Part shown: one piece after another, positions 18,167 to 25,527 of the stretch
Layout: each line of letters starts with the position of its first letter
Position numbering within the stretch: position 1 is the stretch's first letter
NCBI GenBank assembly: GCA_016721945.1
Contig: JADKHC010000030.1
Coordinates: 1 to 47,746 of the forward strand
Direction of reading: 5' to 3'
Length of the DNA stretch: 47,746 nucleotides
From: Verrucomicrobiota bacterium
Lineage (GTDB): Bacteria; Verrucomicrobiota; Verrucomicrobiia; Opitutales; Opitutaceae
Translations under genes and position numbers: made by a program
The notes under the pieces: model-generated
What the model was told of the DNA's origin: nothing
The model's input: only the letters and a program-made list of their open reading frames with translations
Databases searched by the model: none

Positions 18167-19087
18167 ATGCCTGCCGCGCCCATCCAGTTCTATAATCGTT
18201 ATACCAAGTCGATCGAGACCGAGGCCATCTATGGTGAGCGGTGGTTGCGCCTGGCATACGAAAATCCGGTGGGCCGCTTCATGGTATGGGCATTCGCTAA
18301 ACGTGCGGTGCTCTCGATGTATTTCGGCTGGCGGATGGGCTGGAAATATAGCGCGTTCAAGATCCTGCCCTTCATCGTTAAATATAACCTCAGCGTCGAT
18401 GAGTTCGCCAAGAAAGTTTTCGACTACCGAACCTTTAACGAGTTCTTTTCGCGAGCGTTGAAAAAAACTGCGCGGCCTATCGCCGACGGTGAGCGCGTGG
18501 CGATTTTTCCGGCGGACGGACGCCATCTGGTTTTCCCCAACGTCGATCTGGCGGAAGGTTTTTATGTGAAGGGCGCGAAGTTTACCCTTGCCGAGTTGTT
18601 CGGCGAAGACGGTCTCTCGCCGGACCAACAAGTGCTCACCCGGAAATACGCGGGTGGCGCGATGGCGATCTCCCGGCTGTGTCCGGTGGATTATCATCGC
18701 TTCCATTTTCCCTGTGCGGGCGTTCCTGGCGAACCTCGTCTGATCAAGGGCGCGCTCTATTCCGTCAGTCCGATCGCGCTGCGTCGCAACATTAACTATC
18801 TCGTCCGCAATAAACGAAAGCTGACCGAGTTGGAGTCGCCGGTATTTGGTTCTGTCGCTTGTTTCGAGGTTGGCGCGACCAATGTCGGCACCATCGTACA
18901 CACCTTTCTATCCGGCCGCCCCGTGCCGAAAGGCGAGGAAAAGGGCCTGTTTAAGTTCGGCGGCTCCTGCACCATCACGATTTTCCAAGCAGGTCGCATC
19001 CGCTTCGATGACGACTTGGTGGCCCGAAGCCGCGAATGCGTTGAGACGTTTGCGCGTATGGGCGACCGGCTGGGCGAAGCGCCCTAA
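18167..19087 (+). CDS. psd: Phosphatidylserine decarboxylase proenzyme
   Basis: Makes phosphatidylethanolamine from phosphatidylserine at the inner membrane. The ATG at 18167 (preceded by CTC) gives 306 residues. A GTG at 18092 would add 25 residues unlike the family. Catalytic features are the aspartate in FPADGRH (about residue 117) and the histidines in CPVDYHRFHFP (about 178-180). The self-cleavage site is FGGSC at 264-268, where serine 267 should become the pyruvoyl group. The cleavage motif is GGSC rather than the LGST of E. coli, as in other non-enterobacterial forms. The synthase pssA is not in the window. A tRNA-Leu follows 70 bp downstream. Confidence 0.95.
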   Translation: MPAAPIQFYNRYTKSIETEAIYGERWLRLAYENPVGRFMVWAFAKRAVLSMYFGWRMGWKYSAFKILPFIVKYNLSVDEFAKKVFDYRTFNEFFSRALKKTARPIADGERVAIFPADGRHLVFPNVDLAEGFYVKGAKFTLAELFGEDGLSPDQQVLTRKYAGGAMAISRLCPVDYHRFHFPCAGVPGEPRLIKGALYSVSPIALRRNINYLVRNKRKLTELESPVFGSVACFEVGATNVGTIVHTFLSGRPVPKGEEKGLFKFGGSCTITIFQAGRIRFDDDLVARSRECVETFARMGDRLGEAP

Positions 19088-19157
19088 AAACGTGGATTGT
19101 TTTTCTCCGCTTGCCTGAGACGCATTCTCCGTCGCAAGCTGACGATTCACTCCCGCG

Positions 19158-19240
19158 CCCGGGTGGTGGAATGGCAGACACGAAGGTCTTAGAAGCCTTT
19201 GCCGTAAGGTGTGCAGGTTCGAGTCCTGTCCCGGGCACCA
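19158..19240 (+). tRNA. tRNA-Leu (anticodon TAG), CCA encoded
   Basis: An 83-base class II-like tRNA. Acceptor GCCCGGG pairs with CCCGGGC. The anticodon stem AAGGT/GCCTT encloses loop CTTAGAA with anticodon TAG at 19191-19193. An extended variable arm follows, then the T-arm with TTCGAGT. The gene ends in discriminator A and encoded CCA. gloA begins 21 bp downstream, so the two may be co-transcribed. Confidence 0.95.
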
Positions 19241-19261
19241 ACTCCTAAAAGGATAATCCTC

Positions 19262-19642
19262 ATGGTTAAGAAACTCCTTCACACGCGCATGCGCGTTAAC
19301 GATATCGAGCGTACCATTAAGTTTTACCAGGATGCGCTGGGTCTCACCGTTGTCCGCCGCAGTGTTTCGCCGCGCGGCGCTCAGATTGTGTTTCTTGCTA
19401 CACCCAACAGCGAAGAGGAAATCGAAATTTGCTGGCTGCCCAACAGCCCGTCGGTGGCGGTGCAGCCTGACCTCATGCACCTCGCGTTCGAGGTCGCGGA
19501 TCTCGCGGCTTACACGGCGGAGATTGAGAAAAAGGGTTTCAAGCTAAGCGATGGTCCGACGAAGACCGACAGCGGCGCCATCCTCGCCTTCATCGACGCG
19601 CCCGAGGGCTACGAGATCGAGCTGATTCAGAAGCCGCACTGA
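19262..19642 (+). CDS. gloA: Lactoylglutathione lyase (glyoxalase I)
   Basis: Converts the hemithioacetal of methylglyoxal and glutathione to lactoylglutathione. The ATG at 19262 gives 126 residues and follows AAGGATAATCCTC, one of the few Shine-Dalgarno-like leaders here. An upstream in-frame start would run into the tRNA. The opening LLHTRMRVNDIERTIKFYQDALG and the closing GYEIELIQ match GloA. The four expected metal ligands are present: H7, E55, H73 and E120. The loop between E55 and H73 differs somewhat from E. coli GloA, so another vicinal-oxygen-chelate enzyme is possible but less likely. It converges with an OGG1-like gene. Confidence 0.88.
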   Translation: MVKKLLHTRMRVNDIERTIKFYQDALGLTVVRRSVSPRGAQIVFLATPNSEEEIEICWLPNSPSVAVQPDLMHLAFEVADLAAYTAEIEKKGFKLSDGPTKTDSGAILAFIDAPEGYEIELIQKPH

Positions 19643-19656
19643 GTGCGTTGCGAGCA

Positions 19657-19689
19657 AGGCGCAGGAGTTTACCTGCGCCTGCAGTTTTT
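19657..19689 (+). terminator. Intrinsic terminator after gloA
   Basis: A 9-bp stem (19657-19665 with 19672-19680, AGGCGCAGG/CCTGCGCCT) closes on a 6-base loop. It is followed by GCAG and then TTTTT at 19685-19689. It begins 14 bp after the gloA stop. Confidence 0.7.
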
Positions 19690-19717
19690 CAGTTCCTTTC
19701 CCGGCTCTTTCTTCAAG

Positions 19718-19793
19718 CCGTTTGTCATTTAATAGATGACAAACTCCTCGGTAGATTGGCCGTTCAACTTGTCATCTATTAAATGACAAACGG
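19718..19793. repeat. Perfect 25-bp inverted repeat with nested dyads, overlapping the ogg stop
   Basis: Arms 19718-19742 and 19769-19793 are exact reverse complements separated by 26 bp. Each arm holds its own smaller dyad, TTGTCAT and ATGACAA around 7 bases. The right arm supplies the last codons and the TAA stop of the minus-strand glycosylase gene. It could be a bidirectional terminator, a paired operator, or a MITE-like insertion. Confidence 0.8.
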
Positions 19794-20666
19794 TTTGGCG
19801 GCGCGGCGTTCGTAGGCGAAGAGGTATTGTTGGGCGAGCCCGGCGAGTGGGCCGAAATGGGTGCGGCCAAAGTGTGCTACTTGCGCGGGTTTCCAGTCGG
19901 CGAGGCCGTAGCGGCGGGCCATGACTTTCAAAATCCACACGTCGACGGGAAAGGCTTCCATCCGGCCTGCGCCGAAGAGTAGCACGCAATCGGCAACTTT
20001 TTCGCCCACGCCGGGCAAAGTGCAGAGGCGTTCTTTGGCCACTGCGTAGGGAATGGCTTCGGTTTTCTCAAGCCAGCCGGGGTTTGCGGCGAGGTAGCGC
20101 GCTGTTTCGCTGATGTGACGGGCGCGAAAACCGAGTTTGCATTCGCGTAGGGTTGCGTCGGATACACTCGCGAGTTTTGCCCACGTCGGCAGCTGGCGGA
20201 ATCCCGGCACGAGTTCTTCGCCGTGACGCTCGGCGAGCAGGGCCACCATTTGTTTGATCTGCACAATCTGCTTCGTCGCGCTGCACATGAAGCCCAGCAG
20301 CGTTTCGCCGAAGGGTTGGCGTAGGATGCGCAGGCCGGGAAAGGTTTTAAGGCATGTCGCCAGATGGGCGTCGCTGCGCCAGGGGAGCGTTTCGATTTGG
20401 GCGGCGTGGTCGGATTCCAGGCTGAGATAACTTTTCAACCCGCGTTCGACGCGCGCGGTAATCTCGATGGGTGCGCTCCAGCGCAGCATGCCACGGTCTG
20501 TCTGCGAGAGGCGAGCCACGCAGTCGCCCCATATGCCGATCCATGCGCCATCGGTATTTTTTATCCAACGAAAGCTTTGGCCGCCGTCGAGTGTCTCGGC
20601 GAGTACGTCGGGCGGGAGTGCGAGCGGAAGTTTTTTCCAGGCAGACCAGACAGTGGCGGCGGGCAT
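19779..20666 (-). CDS. 8-oxoguanine DNA glycosylase/AP lyase, OGG1 type
   Basis: Base-excision repair glycosylase of 295 residues. The OGG N-terminal domain contains LDGGQSFRW (26-34). The helix-hairpin-helix LPGVGEKVADCVLLF carries the catalytic lysine K223, and PVDVWILKVM carries D242, matching the human OGG1 pattern around K249 and D268. Where human OGG1 has CSSNNNIARI (N149 and R154 read the opposite cytosine), this protein has CSATKQIVQI, so opposite-base selection may be relaxed. The last codons lie inside a 25-bp inverted repeat. It is divergent from nrfH with a 146-bp gap. AlkA-type 3-methyladenine glycosylases are related, but the N-terminal motif favours OGG. Confidence 0.87.
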   Translation of the reverse strand: MPAATVWSAWKKLPLALPPDVLAETLDGGQSFRWIKNTDGAWIGIWGDCVARLSQTDRGMLRWSAPIEITARVERGLKSYLSLESDHAAQIETLPWRSDAHLATCLKTFPGLRILRQPFGETLLGFMCSATKQIVQIKQMVALLAERHGEELVPGFRQLPTWAKLASVSDATLRECKLGFRARHISETARYLAANPGWLEKTEAIPYAVAKERLCTLPGVGEKVADCVLLFGAGRMEAFPVDVWILKVMARRYGLADWKPAQVAHFGRTHFGPLAGLAQQYLFAYERRAAKPFVI

Positions 20667-20735
20667 GGCGCAATGGAGCCTGCTTTCTGGAAATGTCGAG
20701 CGGGCGTGGATTTCGAGCCTTATTCCCTGGAAAAC

Positions 20736-20749
20736 TTGACGCAGATCAA
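20736..20749 (+). promoter_or_regulatory. FNR/CRP-type binding site upstream of nrfHA
   Basis: TTGAC-GCAG-ATCAA matches the FNR consensus TTGAT-N4-ATCAA at nine of ten positions. It is centred about 70 bp before the nrfH start and lies between divergent ogg and nrfH. This fits anaerobic activation of nitrite ammonification. No convincing -10 box was identified at the expected distance. Confidence 0.5.
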
Positions 20750-20812
20750 ACTCCGGACGATCTGTGCGTTGTACCCCAACGCCCCGCGGGCAGCCTGATT
20801 ACTCCCGTTCCT

Positions 20813-21289
20813 GTGCCAACCTCCGTCACCAAAACACGCATTATTCTGGGCTTGATCCTGGCGTCCACGCTTGGGCTCTTTGCCGGTGTCGGTGGTTATA
20901 CTTTTTATTACGGACAGGGTTTTTCGTATCTCTCCAACGACCCGAAGGCCTGCGTCAACTGCCACATCATGCGCGAGCAGTATGATGGCTGGCAGAAATC
21001 GCCTCACCACGCCGTCGCCACCTGCAACGACTGTCACACACCGCATGACCTGATCGGCAAATACCTGACGAAGGCGGAAAACGGCTATAACCACTCAAAA
21101 GGTTTTACGCTCCAGGATTTTCACGAGCCGATCATGATCAAGCCCCGCAACGCCACCGTGCTTCAGAATAACTGCGTGAGCTGTCATGTGCAGATCGTCG
21201 ATGGGATCAATACCCATGCGGGCGATCCGAAGAAGATGCTCGATTGCGTTCACTGTCACCGCGATGTCGGTCATGGCCCGATCCACTGA
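20813..21289 (+). CDS. nrfH: NrfH, membrane tetraheme quinol dehydrogenase of nitrite reductase
   Basis: Takes electrons from menaquinol and passes them to NrfA on the periplasmic face. The GTG at 20813 gives 158 residues with an N-terminal membrane anchor (about 8-30). Longer in-frame starts would add an arginine-rich tail and overlap the divergent glycosylase gene. Four heme c motifs are visible: CVNCH (47-51), CNDCH (71-75), CVSCH (121-125) and CVHCH (145-149). M53, just after the first motif, matches the unusual CXXCHXM heme ligation of NrfH. nrfA starts 53 bp downstream. The start codon itself is the least certain part; no Shine-Dalgarno is visible. Confidence 0.93.
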   Translation: MPTSVTKTRIILGLILASTLGLFAGVGGYTFYYGQGFSYLSNDPKACVNCHIMREQYDGWQKSPHHAVATCNDCHTPHDLIGKYLTKAENGYNHSKGFTLQDFHEPIMIKPRNATVLQNNCVSCHVQIVDGINTHAGDPKKMLDCVHCHRDVGHGPIH

Positions 21290-21342
21290 GCTGCGCGCGT
21301 CACCATTTTATAAATACATAAACTCGTTCGTTTTTTCCCCTC

Positions 21343-22803
21343 ATGAAAACCAAGTGCTTCTCCAGCCAACGCGGCCTCGCCCTCTGGATCTACATCCTCG
21401 TCATCGCGCTCGCTGGCTGCGCGACGATTGCCCTCATGCTCTTGTTTCAGAACATCAAGACTCGGAAAGCTGAGGCCAAAGACCACGTTTTCCGTGTGGT
21501 CGAGGTGAACGATCAGACAGCCGATCCAGCTGTTTGGGGCAAAAACTACCCGCGCCAGTATGATTCTTACAAGCGCACGGTCGACGTGGAGCGCACGAAG
21601 CACGGCGGCAGCGAGGCCTTCCAGCACCTCGACGACGATCCGGTGTGGAAGAGGATTTTTGCAGGCTACGCTTTCGGCACCGACTACCGCGAGGAACGTG
21701 GGCACGCCTATATGCTCACCGACCAGCGTGAAACCGAACGCGTCACGAACCCGAAATTCAAACAACCCGGTGCGTGTCTCCAGTGTCATGCGTCCATGCT
21801 CAACGCCTACATTGATCAAGGCCTCAAGGCGGGCGCTCCTGCTGGCAAGGAAAACTGGGAAGCGCAGATCCAGAAAGGCTTCGAAGTCGTTTGCAAAATG
21901 CCTTACTCTGAAGCGACCAAGCTCGTCGAACACCCCGTCTCGTGTGTCGATTGCCATGAGGCCGAGTCGATGAATCTCCGCGTCAACCGCCCCGCTTTCC
22001 TTACCGGGATTCGCGCTCTCGCAAAATCCGATCAGCCCACGCCGCACCTGCCCAGTATCGAGCGCTGGCGCAAAGACGGTCACAAGGGCGAGTACAACCC
22101 CAACACCGACGCCACGCGCCAGGAAATGCGTTCGCTCGTCTGTGCGCAGTGTCACGTTGAGTATTATTTCAAAGGCGAAGGTAAGCTCGTGACCTATCCG
22201 TGGCAGAACGGACTCAAGGTCGAACAAATCGAAAGCTACTACGATCAGGTCGGCCACAAAGATTGGAAGCACAAGGAATCCGGCGCCGACGTGCTCAAGG
22301 CCCAACATCCCGAATTCGAAATGTGGAGCCAGGGCATCCACGCCCGCAGTGGTGTCGCCTGTGCCGACTGCCACATGCCGTACCAACGCGAAGGGGCAAT
22401 CAAAGTGAGCAGCCATCATGTACGCAGTCCGCTGCTCAACGTTGCCCAGGCCTGTCAGACCTGCCACCGCATTCCTGAAACGGAAATCCTTGCCCGCGTG
22501 GTTAGTATTCAAGACCGCAACAAGGCGCTGCTTGACCGAGGCGAAGAAGCCGTCGTCAGCCTGATCGGTGCGATTGCCGAAGCGATGAAGCGCGGTGCGA
22601 CCGACGCCGAACTCAAACCTGCACGTGATATGCAGCGCAAGGCTCAGTGGCGGCTCGACTTTGTTTCTGCGGAGAACTCCATGGGCTTCCATGCACCTCA
22701 GGAAGCCGCGCGCATCCTCGCTGAAGCGATCGACTACGCCCGGCAGGGCCAGTTGCTTGTCCTCGCGCTCAAGCCCGCTGCGATCACCGCCTCGGCTCCG
22801 TAA
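21343..22803 (+). CDS. nrfA: NrfA, ammonia-forming cytochrome c nitrite reductase
   Basis: Catalytic subunit that reduces nitrite to ammonium with six electrons. The 486-residue protein has an N-terminal hydrophobic segment (about 12-36), perhaps an uncleaved anchor. Five heme motifs are present: CLQCH (145-149), CVDCH (201-205), CAQCH (267-271), CADCH (340-344) and CQTCH (371-375). The first, catalytic motif is CXXCH rather than the classic CXXCK, so the active heme would have histidine in place of lysine as proximal ligand. VEYYF (272-276) and KAQH (319-322) look like the conserved calcium and active-site segments. It forms an operon with nrfH and ends in a strong terminator. cymA-type or octaheme enzymes do not fit the size. 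Confidence 0.95.
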   Translation: MKTKCFSSQRGLALWIYILVIALAGCATIALMLLFQNIKTRKAEAKDHVFRVVEVNDQTADPAVWGKNYPRQYDSYKRTVDVERTKHGGSEAFQHLDDDPVWKRIFAGYAFGTDYREERGHAYMLTDQRETERVTNPKFKQPGACLQCHASMLNAYIDQGLKAGAPAGKENWEAQIQKGFEVVCKMPYSEATKLVEHPVSCVDCHEAESMNLRVNRPAFLTGIRALAKSDQPTPHLPSIERWRKDGHKGEYNPNTDATRQEMRSLVCAQCHVEYYFKGEGKLVTYPWQNGLKVEQIESYYDQVGHKDWKHKESGADVLKAQHPEFEMWSQGIHARSGVACADCHMPYQREGAIKVSSHHVRSPLLNVAQACQTCHRIPETEILARVVSIQDRNKALLDRGEEAVVSLIGAIAEAMKRGATDAELKPARDMQRKAQWRLDFVSAENSMGFHAPQEAARILAEAIDYARQGQLLVLALKPAAITASAP

Positions 22804-22839
22804 GGCTTAAGAGATTGGTTCGGTTTCTGAACTGAAAAA

Positions 22840-22872
22840 CAAAACCCGCAGATCTCTGCGGGTTTTGTTTTT
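22840..22872 (+). terminator. Strong intrinsic terminator after nrfA
   Basis: A perfect 12-bp stem (22840-22851 with 22856-22867, CAAAACCCGCAG/CTGCGGGTTTTG) closes on a 4-base loop and is followed by TTTTT. It ends the nrfHA operon. Confidence 0.9.
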
Positions 22873-22942
22873 GCTGAGTAATCTACTGTGGTTCCCAATC
22901 GGATTGTTTCAGGGGCGTTAGCGGGATCATCTAAAACTATTT

Positions 22943-23433
22943 ATAACCGCTAATATGCGCTCATTGTCGCTAATGAAGATTCCCAGAGAGGGGCGGCACT
23001 CTGTCATGTAGGAAGGTTTATCCGCAGATTGAATACTCATTGTCACAGATTTCCGGATACGGAGCATCTCGGAAGTACAGGAGGGCGAGGGCGTGAGATG
23101 GGTTTTCTGTGGCTTTGGCACCTACGTGGCTCCGCTGATTGGCCATAAAATCTGTGTTCCTCTGCGTAATCTGCGGACCAAAAATAGGTGCCGTTGGTAT
23201 AACCGCCAATATGCGCTAATTGTCGCTAATGAAGATTCCCAGAGAGGGGCGACACTCTGTCGTGCAGGAAGGTTTATCCGCAGATTGAATACTCATTGTC
23301 ACAGATTTCCGGATGCGGAGCATCTCGGACGTACAGAAGGGCGAGAACGTGAAATGGTTTTCTGTGGCTTTGGCACCTGCGTGGCTCCGCTGATTGGTCA
23401 TAAAATCTGTGTTCCTCTGCGTAATCTGCGGAC
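22943..23433. repeat. Two tandem copies of a ~236-bp repeat
   Basis: Copy 1 is 22943-23179 and copy 2 is 23199-23433, a 256-bp period with only scattered substitutions. Each starts ATAACCGC and ends CTGCGGACC. Each contains CCGCAGATT near the middle and AATCTGCGG at the end as an inverted pair, plus CACAGATTT facing AAAATCTGTG. No coding potential is convincing. The similarity of the copies implies recent duplication. Together with the G/C block and the next palindrome it fills the gene-free stretch from 22804 to 23844. Confidence 0.85.
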
Positions 23434-23446
23434 CCATGGTGGTGGG

Positions 23447-23690
23447 TTTACCCGCCGGGCGCCGCCCGCCGCCGCCGGGGGGGCCCCCGGGGGGGGGGGC
23501 GCCCCGCCGGGGGGGGGGGGGTTCCCCCGCGCCGGGGGCCCCCCGGCCCCCGGGCCCCGGGGCGGGGGCCCCCCGGGGGGCCGGGGGGGGGGGGGGGGGG
23601 GGGGGGTTTCCGGGGGCCTTTGGCCCCGGGGCCCCCCCGGGGGGGCCCCAAAACCGGGGTCCCCCGCCGCCGGGGGCCCGGTATGGGCAT
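23447..23690. other. Almost pure G/C low-complexity block, probable assembly artefact
   Basis: About 240 bases consist almost only of G and C, with G-runs up to about two dozen and a few short T or A breaks. Base use is unlike anything else in the window. All six frames give glycine/proline/arginine strings with no gene-like features. The abrupt edges within a repeat region suggest a polymer or dye artefact or a badly filled assembly gap rather than real sequence. Confidence 0.7.
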
Positions 23691-23720
23691 CCGGAAGGCA
23701 GCAGTTACTCATGCAATGGA

Positions 23721-23829
23721 GCCACAGATGAACCCTGATGAAAACCGATTCGACGGAAGTATATTTAACGCACTGCGCGAGATTTGGTTTTCAATTCCAA
23801 ATCTGTGTTCATCGGCGTGCATCTGTGGC
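23721..23829. repeat. CACAGATG-type long imperfect palindrome
   Basis: The left arm begins GCCACAGATG and continues with TGATGAAAAC. The right arm holds CTGTGTTCATCGG and ends CATCTGTGGC. About 27 bp on each side are near complements. The CACAGAT unit links it to the tandem repeat just upstream. It lies directly downstream of the small minus-strand hypothetical gene. Confidence 0.6.
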
Positions 23830-23844
23830 CACCAACCGAATCGT

Positions 23845-24318
23845 TCAGGCTCCGGCCAGATTGGCGGGAAGAGGTTGCCAGGCACCGTAGCAGGGAGTCG
23901 GCTTGGTCTGGCGGATTTCGATCATTGGCGTGGAAGAATTAACGGTTCTCCGCGTCAGCATCAGGGTGGGGTTGACAGTGACAACCTGGCGAAAGCGGGT
24001 GCCGTCTTTTTGGACCCATTTTTCTACCTTGCCGACCAGGCTCCACTCAATCGTGCCGACTTTCTTGCGGTTAGGAAGGCCGAGTTGATCGGCAAAAACG
24101 TCGTGAGGTCCGGCACCACATTTGAGCCAGAGGACGGGCTCGAAGGACACGTCGTCGGCTTCCAACGCGGTGCGGCCGAGGTTCCAGTTGACCGTGATAT
24201 TGACCTCGGTGTTGAGCTCCAGACCGGTCAACGGTGCTTGCGGGTCCAGCGTATCAACCGTGTCGACGAAATCGATGGAGAAGCTGATCGGGCCGAGGCC
24301 TGAATCGTTGGAGGGCAT
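23845..24318 (-). CDS. Hypothetical protein, 157 residues
   Basis: I do not recognise this protein. With the ATG at 24316-24318 it has 157 residues, no signal peptide and no membrane segment. It looks like a small beta-rich domain, with alternating hydrophobic stretches such as SFSIDFVDTVD, NTEVNITVNWN and FRQVVTVNPTLMLTRR. An upstream in-frame ATG at 24576 would add 86 residues containing a hydrophobic patch, but that part is poorly gene-like. The open frame and ordinary codon use support a real gene. It is divergent from engB and flanked by repeats at its 3' end. Confidence 0.5.
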   Translation of the reverse strand: MPSNDSGLGPISFSIDFVDTVDTLDPQAPLTGLELNTEVNITVNWNLGRTALEADDVSFEPVLWLKCGAGPHDVFADQLGLPNRKKVGTIEWSLVGKVEKWVQKDGTRFRQVVTVNPTLMLTRRTVNSSTPMIEIRQTKPTPCYGAWQPLPANLAGA

Positions 24319-24582
24319 TGGATTATTCTGGAGGTTCGTTTCAAGGGCTACCGCGTGGGGTTGAAGAGTTGTAGGGCGGAGATCAACAGGTCGGGTGGGG
24401 GATTTCAATTTCGAAACAAGACTTGAGCCGCAGAGTTCGCGGAGGGCGCTGAGATCGGAGGCGGATACGGCGTGAAGATGGGGAGGTTGAGAAAGAATAA
24501 AGATAACGAGAAAGAGTCGGAGTGAGTCGGGGTGCGCGATGCCTTGCGCTGGGAGCGCTTTGGTGTCACTCAGCACAGACGC

Positions 24583-25194
24583 ATGAAAATCAAATCGGCT
24601 GAATTCGACCGGAGCGCTACGGATCTAAAATCCTGTCCCAACTGGAACCGGCCGGAGTTTGCGTTCATCGGCCGCTCGAATGTCGGCAAATCGTCGCTCA
24701 TCAACATGCTGGTCGAGCGTCGGGATCTGGCGATGGTTTCGGGTACGCCGGGCAAGACCAAGCTGCTCAATTATTTTATCGTGAACGAAAAGTGGTGCCT
24801 GGTGGATCTGCCGGGTTACGGCTTCGCGAAGGCGACTCGTGAGAAGCGGGCGGATTTCAACGAAGCGGTCGCGGATTACATCGAGAAGCGGGAGAACCTG
24901 CGTTGCACGTTTATTTTGATCGACTCGAACCTGCCGCCACAGCCAATCGACCTGGATTTTCTACGCTGGGTAGGGACGGTAGGCTCGCCGTTCGTGCTGG
25001 TTTTTACGAAGGCAGACAAGTTGTCGTCGACTTCTGTGGAGAAGAATGTCGCGGCGTTTATGAAAAGCCTCGACGGCTGGTGGCCGGAGTTGCCGGGCTT
25101 CATCACTTGCTCGGCCAAGACGAAGAGTGGGCGGGATGAAATTCTCGACGTGATTGCAGAGAGCCTGGCGAGTAAGAAGGCAGGTCAGGATTAA
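24583..25194 (+). CDS. engB: Ribosome biogenesis GTPase EngB (YsxC/YihA)
   Basis: Essential GTPase that helps assemble the large ribosomal subunit. The ATG at 24583 gives 203 residues, the usual size. All G motifs are visible: G1 GRSNVGKSS, G2 within GTPGKTKLLNYF, G3 DLPGYG, G4 FTKADK and G5 CSAKTKSG. The KSGRDEILDVI C-terminus is typical of the family. A frame extending upstream to 24532 lacks family residues. It stands alone, and a palindromic element begins at its stop codon. Confidence 0.96.
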   Translation: MKIKSAEFDRSATDLKSCPNWNRPEFAFIGRSNVGKSSLINMLVERRDLAMVSGTPGKTKLLNYFIVNEKWCLVDLPGYGFAKATREKRADFNEAVADYIEKRENLRCTFILIDSNLPPQPIDLDFLRWVGTVGSPFVLVFTKADKLSSTSVEKNVAAFMKSLDGWWPELPGFITCSAKTKSGRDEILDVIAESLASKKAGQD

Positions 25195-25364
25195 TACCAA
25201 ACGCCCGAAGCTATTATACTTAAATTGATAATGCGGGTGGTTTGAATTCCACAGAATTTTACAGAAGAAAACGAAGGTAACGAAGAGATTAAGGAAGTAC
25301 CTGCAGGCCTTCGTTCCCTTTGTTATCTTCTGTTCAAAGTGCAGAAGCTCCGGGCTGTTGGTAT
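25194..25364. repeat. ATACCAA/TTGGTAT-bounded imperfect palindrome in the engB-permease gap
   Basis: A 171-bp segment starts ATACCAA on the last base of the engB stop and ends TTGGTAT. Inside, CACAGAATTTTACAGAAGA and CGAAGGTAACGAAG face CCTTCGTTCCC and TTGTTATCTTCTG. It fills half of the 333-bp gap between engB and the permease cluster. I see no gene in the rest of the gap (25365-25527), only a small GC-rich hairpin near 25398-25445. Confidence 0.55.
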
Positions 25365-25527
25365 AAGTTTTAAGAGGTAATCGATAAGGCTTTTGGAGCC
25401 GGAATTCTGGAACACCGGCCTCAGCGAGGCTAGCTACATCGATTCCCGTCATCGAGCGGCTACAGTATTTCTGAAATCGCTCTCACTGCTATAGCGTGTT
25501 GGGAACTGTGTGCGCGGCCGCAAAAAA

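Noticed and set aside
21271..22692. Long minus-strand frame (473 residues) opposite nrfA
   Set aside because: It lies entirely opposite a gene with five heme motifs; the translated protein has no known motifs and reflects codon bias on the other strand.
22943..23433. CRISPR array
   Set aside because: Only two long units without regular short repeats and variable spacers; no cas genes nearby.
23398..23738. Several proline/glycine-rich frames in the G/C block
   Set aside because: The DNA is probably an artefact and the frames are simple homopolymer translations.
24319..24576. Longer N-terminus of the 157-residue hypothetical protein
   Set aside because: The extra 86 residues look unstructured and lack coding-like conservation; the downstream ATG is preferred, though not proven.
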